Origin: Halichondria panicea
Lineage: Eukaryota; Porifera; Demospongiae; Suberitida; Halichondriidae
DNA: 64,000 nt
Direction of reading: 5' to 3'
NCBI RefSeq assembly: GCF_963675165.1
Contig: NC_087381.1
Location: forward strand, 5,085,378 to 5,149,377
A model generated the notes under the pieces. That model had not been told where the DNA came from, did no database searches, and was given only the letters and a program-made list of their open reading frames with translations. Below, one piece after another: positions 34,308 through 43,300 of this stretch (the first letter of the stretch is position 1; each line of letters starts with the position of its first letter). Position numbers and translations under genes: made by a program.

Positions 34308-37300
34308 ACCGTATACCTCGCTTGCGAATGGGCACCGAGGCATAATAATTATACTGACCTTGCTAAGTGCACACACTCGAGCTCTCTGCCAACTTAAACT
34401 CACCAATGCTCACTAGAGCTTCCACAATATCCTTCCACTGGATGCCAATATTCTTGATTTTGGCTTCCTTGAGAGTTTCTGCTGTGGGATGTTGGCTCTT
34501 CTTTATGGTTTCCAATTCATCATTGACCAATCCCAAGCAAACACCAAGTAGAAGCCATTGGTCACATTCACATTTCAGCTGACTCAGCTGTTCCAGTGTT
34601 GGGTACGAGGACAGGGGATCTACATACAATGTGTAGGAGGTATTAATGACATTTAGAAGCCAAAGAGACTCTGTAGTATATTGAGTGTATTGTGCATGTA
34701 GTTATATACATCTCAGGGGCGTTTCTAGAGATTGAAGCAGGAGGGTGCTCAAGAGCAGAGGAGGGTGGACAGGGTCAAAAGGTCACTAATGAATCATCAC
34801 GTGAGCTTATGTTTTGTGCAGTAAATTTGCAAGCTTGACTGCACATCGCGCCCTGATTCTTGTGATAAAGTAGCCCCTTCACGTTACTGCTGCTGTAAAT
34901 TAGTTACTTTTAGCTACTGCGCCCATCCAGAGAAATCGTGCATTGCCTAAAAGGGTGACCTCTCACAAAGGTCGTAGTTCTGTCATGTCAAACTGACCTC
35001 TGACCCTTATAAAGTAGGAGCTACCGTGCTGTAGAGTGAATGTATAGCTCAGCTATATCATCATCTAAGTATACTCTTGTTTCCAGAATGAAAAGGTGGC
35101 CTGCATGCTGGCTAGAAAAGAGCTTGTTAAAGTAGGTTCAAGGTTCAAGTATTTTAATAAAAGACTACGTCATCATTAATTTTTTGGCTTTGTGTCCAAC
35201 CTCCTCTGGCTCAAGAGTACAGAAAAAATGGGGCGCGCATAGCTCGCATTTATTGCGGCGCAATCTTTCATACATCCAGCTCCTCCCCCATGCAGCCTTG
35301 CAGCAAAAAAGTACAGCACACTGCCCAAGAAAAGAGCGGCTCCTACTATTCTCTTCTAGAGCTTCTCTCTTCCATTCTAGTTCTGTTACTATGATACTAG
35401 ACAAAGCATCTAGCTACAGTAATTTTTATGTTATTACATGTGTATCTTCTTGTAAATGACAATACAATGTATAATGTTGTAGTTTGTAGCCCAGAGCAAT
35501 CTATAGTACCGGTACTATAGCTCATAGTTTCCTGCTAAATACACTCAAATGGGATCTAATACATGCATAGCGTGATAATAAGACATAATTATGAGTCAGT
35601 CATCTTGTAGGATCTCCATGCACTATTCTTCTGGGGTACATCCTAGCAAACTGGTCAATCACTGCAATGGGGATGTCCAGTCATTCTAGTGTTAGTCATT
35701 GTTTCTCAGTATCTCTCAGTGGAGCAAGAGGTGAGAGTGCAGAGGATCTTGATCAGCTACCGTATAGCGCGAAATTTTCGAGGGGCTCAATTTTCGCAGA
35801 TTTCGTGGGTTAGAATTCTACACGAAAATTAAGTCTACGAAAATTTTTCTTTAATTAGAATTACCTGCTATCATGCAAATATTCCGCGAACATTGTGCAA
35901 CGAAATGGCTTTTAGAGGCCAATCAACGAAATATAAGTGCCTCGAAAATTTCGCGTTATACGGTATTATGCATTACAAACATTAGAATGGCAATACTGAT
36001 TGTGCATGCTCAATTGGGCGTGGTCATGACTTGTACATGTAATCGTTGTCAATGAGATAGAGCTGCACGTATCTCTGGAGCTGCACAGTTAGCTAGCTAG
36101 CTACTGAGTGATAGGATTAGTTTCATGCATGGTTGTCTGGGAGGACAGGGGGGTGCTCAAGCCCCCCATTGTACACGCCACTGCATCTGTGGTATTGCAT
36201 GCACTGTATTAGCCTCGATTCAAGGCCGATTAAAATACGGCCTGGTACCTATTGCAGGGGTGATAGTGCGCATGCGCTACAAATTACCCAGAATATGGGT
36301 AATCGTACCACGAACGTAAAACCTTAGTAAATTATACCGGAAATTAGTTCGTTTACTAAATATGTTCCGTAATACTTTATCTCTATGACTGAGTTCTGTG
36401 AAGCTGTGGCTTATGCCGTCTATTGCGTTGGTCTAGAAGGCTTGAACACTAGTTTTAAGACAAAAGATGCTCTCATCTACGTCTAGGACCAGGGGTGTAC
36501 ACAGGGTGGTGCTTAGGGTGCTCCAGCACCCCCATCCAGACTCTGGTGCTCCAGCACCCTATACAGACTCAGAGAAGCTCAAGTAGATAGTTCAACCATC
36601 ACTGGCTGGCTAGAAGGAAGCTACACTTACTGCAGCTATCTACAGCTTAATAGTGATAGTTACAATAACTTTATACCAGTTAGATCTAGCTAGCTAGCTA
36701 AGCTGGCCTAAAAAACTTACTTTTCTTCGATCGTTACTGGGATATCCATGGGACTAGTAAAGAGTGGGGAGGGGCTCAATAATAAGGCTAGGCAGCAGGA
36801 AGTGGTTTGCTGTATCAAACACATAGAACACTTGATTGCTTCACAACATGCAGCACAACAAGGTTCTTGGATCCAGGTACATGAGGTACATGAATGTATA
36901 GTATAATTATATAATTAAGCCTACATGTATGTACAATAAATTAATAATAATCAATGTTTGCAATGTAAACTACAAAGTCTCTTTTCCTCAACATCAAGGT
37001 ACTGGTGGTCATACTTTGTACGCTGCCTGTCACCTCCTGGTAAGCTGATCAATCTTTTAGTGGCCTGAAAAGAAAAGAATCAAGACTGTCGTCAGATCAA
37101 GCAAAGGAACAAACGTTTATCATCACTTACACTTCTACATTTACACAGAGTAGACTAGATATGATTGCATTGACATTTGACATACCTTAAGAAGAGTTGG
37201 CTAGAGTTTGCCATCCCCAGGCGAATTGAGCTTCTGGTCATAAACATTCTTGACTTGCTGGATGGCACTGTACTGATTATATGTCAGTACTGTGCACCAT

Positions 37301-40300
37301 CTAGAAAACAGTGGGCGTTGCCGACAAAAGGGGCGTTATCCCCGGAAGTGGGCGTGGTTTAAATTTTGCGGCGCGCTTCGCGCGCAATGAGCACCTCCAT
37401 TGACTGAATCCTAGGATCGCCCTGAGGACTGTCCTATAGCCGGGTTGTCTTTGTGAGTAGCAGTTTGAGGCACCATACACTTCCCATAGCCTGTACAGAT
37501 CCATGGTAAGACATCCTGACCATACAACCATCATAGAGGTAGATGAGAGCCTCTCCTGGCTTCAGACTAGTGTGAAAGCCTTCTGGAACAACGCAATAGA
37601 GAGCTAAGCTGATGTTTACAAAGATAGAAAATAGATGAGGGAGAAAAAGGGGATTCCCCAGATTTTGGTGAATAAACTAACGCATGCGCACTATCACCCC
37701 TGCAATAGGTACCAGGCCGTATTTTAATCGGCCTTGAATCGAGGCTAGCACTGTATATACAAGGAGTAGTGATAGGGATATGTATAAGTAAACTGGAGGG
37801 CAATAAAATGAACACGTTTTCTATGAATGTAGTGGTGGATCGAGGTTAGGCAATAATAATTATATGTGTGACAAGCACATTTGCATTTCAAATACCTTCA
37901 GATAACTAACATAACACTAACTGCATGAGATTCAACAGACGTGTCACTTGTATTGAAATTATTATTATGGACCGCACGACATCACAGAGAAACCACTGAT
38001 CTAGTTGTATATATACTGACCATGCATGGCAGTGATCAATGCAACTCACTAGATATCTACTGACTGCTGTGTACAACAGCTGATGGTCAACTCACCTCTA
38101 GGCCCAGGCTGGAACCCCTCCACATAGTCAGCCAAGGCATCGTACCCATACTCTCTGGCCAAATCAGCAGCAGTCCGTTCAATAATGTCCTTGATATCTG
38201 CATGATTGGTTGTGAACAGGAGCTGAGCATGAACTTACAGTACAATCATAATTATGTGACAGGCTTTGGAAAAATAAGACTTTTGGAGAGAATTTAGTAT
38301 TGAGCTATAGCTAAATTTATGGCTATACAATATAAAATCTTAAATAAAATGTTATTGGCATATACGTATCTACATTATCTATAAAATCTGATGCTTTAAA
38401 TCCAACCCTTTCCACCAAAGTGCTTTGTTTAAACTTTCACCATCACCTTATTTCCTAATTGAACAATCTTTGAGGTGCGTTTTCTCAATACCGTATACTT
38501 CTTCTAAAAGAGGCGACCTTCTAATAAGGTGCCACCTGGAGATTTCTCCCATGGGCCATAAGGCACCATATAAATTCATAGGCTGTTTCTTGTTTTGCAT
38601 ACACTATAGTCTCAAAAAGGTAATTATTAAAAAGTGGCGCTTATTTAGAAGAAGTACGGTACTTCTATGCGCTGTTTTTTCTTTTTGTGTATCATGTTCC
38701 TCATACCATTCTCTTGAAGTGTGATAAGTTTGGTTCTGGGATTCCAATGGGATCATGAGATATGTTTTGGGATGTAGTGTGATTTGGGAAATATAATTAT
38801 GTGTGCTAACTTTCCTGAACTTATGTTATCACAAGGAAGAATTCGAACTTTTGGCCGAGTGACATTTTCAGCCGAGAAACTGTAACGACTGATAGCTAAA
38901 GCAAGTTTACAGCAATCATATACGAACAGCAAAATAGTACTGACACCACGCCAGCTATTTGATTGAGCGGCGACAAGCATTTGAATACTGCACTACAGAG
39001 GACTATGAGAGAGAGCAACATCATCTTGAACAATAATTGACCTAGTGAAAGGGCTTGCCACACCCTGTCCGTGTGCATGGGGTAACTTGAAGTCCCTGGG
39101 AAGTCCAGTCAATAGTACAGGTGTGTGTTGAAAGTTGACTGTCAGTTTTTAAAATACACATGTGTTTTTTTGTAGAAAGGTCATGTGGTATGAGCTCTTT
39201 TTTGCTGCTGACGACGCTGTAAGGTGCAGAAGAGAAAGTGGTCCAGCTCCCACGTATTTGGAGGCCATTATTTGGTGAATCAGAAGTAAGCTTATGGATA
39301 CAAAACCAAATAATTATAGACCAAATTTATGTGTTTACTGCATCTCTGGTATATTTTATGTAGGGTTGTTTATGGGTTTACGTGTGCTGGAATTTTACCC
39401 TCCCAATACACCCACTTTAGTCAGTTCTGTGGTTTAGGGACAGAGTGTAAGTAAATTCATAGTGTTTCCTCGGTGTACGGAAAGCTAGGTTACCGTGACA
39501 TAGTACAAAGGGCAGCAAACGTGAGCATGATGTCGGCTGTTTTTGATGTGAAAGCCCTTCCTGAGTATACCACCAACAAAGGAGAGGTGTGTTTGTGTAC
39601 CGTATTACTAGAATGTTTTGCGAGCATCAAACATTTGCGAACTTTGCGATGGTTGATCAATTTGCAACAATAAAATCCATAAAACCTAAATTATTACTAG
39701 TAAATACACACGATCCTTTCCAGAACACAATAGTTAGATCGCAAAGGGTCAAATTTTCTGCTGATTTGGCTCATTCGCAAAGGTTTTCACCCACAAAATA
39801 TTTCTAGTAATACGCGTTACGGTTGTATAAATAATTTTATTAAACTAAGTGGGTAATCACTGATGCCCGGCACGACTCGACAGCCAACGCAGCATACCAC
39901 ACAACTGTGCCTTGCCTGTCTGAAAGGTGGGAAGTGTCCCTGTCAGTTTTGTTGTATATTTTCAGCAACAAGAAGATACTCGGCATATCAACTCTCTCTC
40001 GGGCCGAACACTCCACTGCACAGACCAGAGAACTTGCGTGTACCAAGCTTGTTATCAGGTTTATCCTCATAATAAATGAATGCACATAATTATAATAATT
40101 ATTGCCAAATCTAGGTATTGAAGTCATCGAGGTAGCTCATGATATGCAGGCGCAGGTCGCAAAGTACGTGTCAGACAAGTTGGGACTCATCAATTCCTAC
40201 GACACTTGGCATGGTAAGAAAATGTGTGGTATATATTGTATCATTTTCACACACATTTTAGGAACGAACAATGTGTCAAAGGAAATAAAGAAAGCAACGC

Positions 40301-43300
40301 AGGGCCTAGTTCGTGATAGAGGGAAGGTTTGGTTTCCTGAATTATCAGATAAACGTAAGAATCTACTAATTAAACTTTTATGTTTACACTAGTAAGGTGT
40401 GCATTAATAGGAAGAAGTATAAAGATCCGTACCAAAGATCCACCTGTATTGGGCAATGAAAAATTGCAGAGGGTCTGCTGAGAAACTAAAGGAGATAATA
40501 ATGAATATCCCAAATCACTACCAGGTTACTGTTAATTATTGTACGTGTTTACTATTATAGTAATACATTGATGTTTTTGTGAGAATCCACACAAATTTCC
40601 ACCCTTCCTCTACTTGCAATTGCCACATGGACGACTACACACCCAGTAGGGACAAGCTTGTTAGCAGAAAGGCTATAGAAGCTCTCATAAAGCAGCTCCA
40701 TACGACGTACATTTACCGCTATGCTAAAGCTTTCTGTTCGGTAAGGATTAAACATCATGTGTTGTTTAATTCAGCTTGTATAACATACCCGTATATTGTA
40801 TAGTGTCGTGATACCTACTGGGTTGAGTCGTTCAACCATCAACTCCTCACCTACCTGCCCAAGCGCATTCACTTTTCAACTGAGACGTTCATAATACGAA
40901 CGAATTTGGCTGTCTTGGATTGGGTACGTACATGGAGTATTATTATGTGTACACTATGCGGGGGGAGAGCTTCTCGTACCCTAATTTGTAGTAGTATTTA
41001 GAGCTTACATTTACTTTACATTTCAGTCTATACTATATCGATAATTGCTTTATTCTAGAATGAGAACGTCAATCACTCTTACACCAGTATGATCAAAGTG
41101 AGTGACCTTCGACAACCAGATCGCCGCACAGCAATGAAAGCCTTGGTGAAGAAAGGTTTTTAATTTGTTGCTTTGCTATGGGCAATGTATGTTGAACAAA
41201 ACAAAGCTGATATGAGGTATGATTACAATGTGTACGTATACATGTAAGGGCATTAATTTTAATTGACATGTAACTTTCGTAGAGAATTGATCGAAGACGA
41301 TGATGCAGTATAGAGGAGCAGAATGATGACGTGAACTTAGAAAACGGAGTGATACCACCAGAGTATTCTGACGAGTCAGAGGCTGAGGACGAGACATGGA
41401 CGACTAAAAATTTATGATGACATGGCTGACTAACAATTAATGAGTTTTAGCATAATTATTTATTACATAATTGGCGTGTACAGAATAATTATAGTTAATC
41501 TAAGGCAGTCACTCTCTAGAGGTGGACTCGGTTTCCATACCAGCCTCTTCTGGCAAATACTCATCAGTTTCTGCCTCAAATGTTGATCTGTAATAGAATT
41601 AATAAGGGTCTGGGTACTAACTATCCAGAGGGGGAGTATTTGCTTTGCTCTCGTTAGAGCTTCCCCCCTATGCTAAATTCCTAGTCTCTTAGCACACTAT
41701 CCCATTTGATATCAAGGCCTTACCTGTAGTCACGATATATGCCATTGTGGCTGGGGTACCTCTCCTACACAAGAGAAACAGTACATGTACATACCTATAA
41801 AATTTTATCGCTTACTAAAACTACACATTATTTCCCTCTTGTCATGTATCACTGTCCTCCTTGTCTCCTTCCTAGCAAAATACTCATCATCTACCCACAC
41901 TCTCAGTGTATTCAGCAACCTCCAAAACGTTCTGTACAGTTGATGTCTTTTCTCATCGTTGGCAGGATGGGGCCACAAGATCCTCTTAGAAAGTCTGGAG
42001 GAAGCTGAATCACACACGGTGAACACAGGCAGTGTATGCAGTGATCAATGCCACGGAGAACTGGAGTTGCTGGGTTGTGCTGGTAACCACGAGCATGGTG
42101 CAGGTATTCTAATAACTTGTGTGTTTATTTCTACTTTTATGTACATGTACCTTCTTGTGGTTCTGGTTCTGGTGAGTCGTCACTATGAGTGTCTAGTGTT
42201 GCATTCAACGTCAGCTGTACTCTGCGATTGCCGCTTGGTTGGTTGTTCTGAAGAAAGTCGTTCAACCTGTCCACCCATTTACTTGGAACTGCTTCCCCAC
42301 TCATTAGTATTAGCTAAAGTATGGATTCGTATGACTTTTTACATTGTTCTATTGTGCTTACTGTTATATCTCTATTTCCATCGCTGTTGGAGCTGCCAGA
42401 AGCCATTGTACCACAAAAAAACCATGTGGGTCTTGAAAAACTTAGGAGTGTTGCTGCCATGTGTTCAGGCCTTCTAAGGCTACTTCTGGGCATGTGCAGT
42501 AAAATAAGTGTGTTTGTATACTGTACGTGTCTGTGGATAGAGTTAGAAAGCATCCAGAGTTTGAATTAACCGCCATTTGCAGCAGCATTCACTTCCAGCC
42601 GGGCCCTGCCCCTTTTATACCGTAGGCGTAGCGCTCTAGCAAAGACGCGCAGTTCATAGATTGCGTATCAATTTTATGCGCAAGCTTCTAAGGCAAGTCA
42701 TATTTGGTCACAGTTAACGCACATACCAAGATAGTAACCATGTTAATAATGTTATCAGATGAAAGGTATTCCTGTTTACAATACATTTTGTGACAAATAA
42801 TGTGTAATTGACAAGATTTTTTATATTACAAAGGGCCTCACACACAGCTTACTTACTAAGGAAAAGTGCACAGTAACAATTGAGAATGCAGAAATGTTTT
42901 TCAACAAATGCACTTTTCCTTAGTAAGTAAGCTGTGTGTGAGGCGTTTATTCTCTAAAAACCACAAATATTGCCCACATCACACTACATCCCACAACATA
43001 TCTCATAATCCCATAGGAATCCCAGAATCAAACTTGTCACACTTCAAGAGAATGGTATAAGGAACATGATACTCAAAAAAGTACAGAAAAGAACAGTGTT
43101 TTTTGAGAAGCCAGACTTCAAAGAACACTAATTAGATGCAATACCCAAACTTTATCGAGTGAAGCCATACAACATGCCAAATGATGCAGAATTTCTTAGG
43201 CAACAAGATGATATACATTCTTAGTCTTGAATATTAATGGTCAGAAAGTTACAGTTTAACTAACAGCAGCCAGTTTCTAAAGTGGGGAATTTCTGCATTT

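Larger units (their letters stand above)
36210..37747. mobile_element. TAGCCTCGA element with a RecQ-like 5' end in each arm (1538 bp)
   Basis: The left end reads TAGCCTCGATTCAAGGCC and the right end its complement; both continue with the same subterminal block (GGTACCTATTGCAGGGGTGA). GCACTGTAT is duplicated exactly outside (36201-36209, 37748-37756). Each arm holds a helicase start pointing inward (36386 plus strand, about 37640 minus strand). A CAGGGGTGTACACAGGG-type MITE remnant interrupts the left fragment near 36490. Confidence 0.8.
38669..43097. mobile_element. Two-gene, inverted-repeat-flanked unit (candidate DNA transposon)
   Basis: 38669-38797 and 42968-43097 are about 125-bp inverted repeats (shared blocks include ACCATTCTCTTGAAGTGTGA and ATGAGATATGTT-GGGATGTAGTGTGAT). 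Between them are exactly two convergent genes: a plus-strand multi-exon gene (39230-41417) and a minus-strand gene (42406-41509), their 3' ends 91 bp apart. Both belong to families I recall as multi-copy and uncharacterised in cnidarian and sponge genomes. No clean TSD was found; the left edge is crowded by a MITE. Whether the inverted repeats are the true ends is unproven. Confidence 0.6.

Noticed and set aside
38896-39078. Minus-strand GCGKP stretch resembling a Walker A motif
   Set aside because: A stop follows at once and no other helicase motif is in reach; too weak to call another RecQ fragment.
41959-42477. 172-residue plus-strand frame
   Set aside because: It is the antisense shadow of the minus-strand partner gene, whose codons match a known protein pattern.
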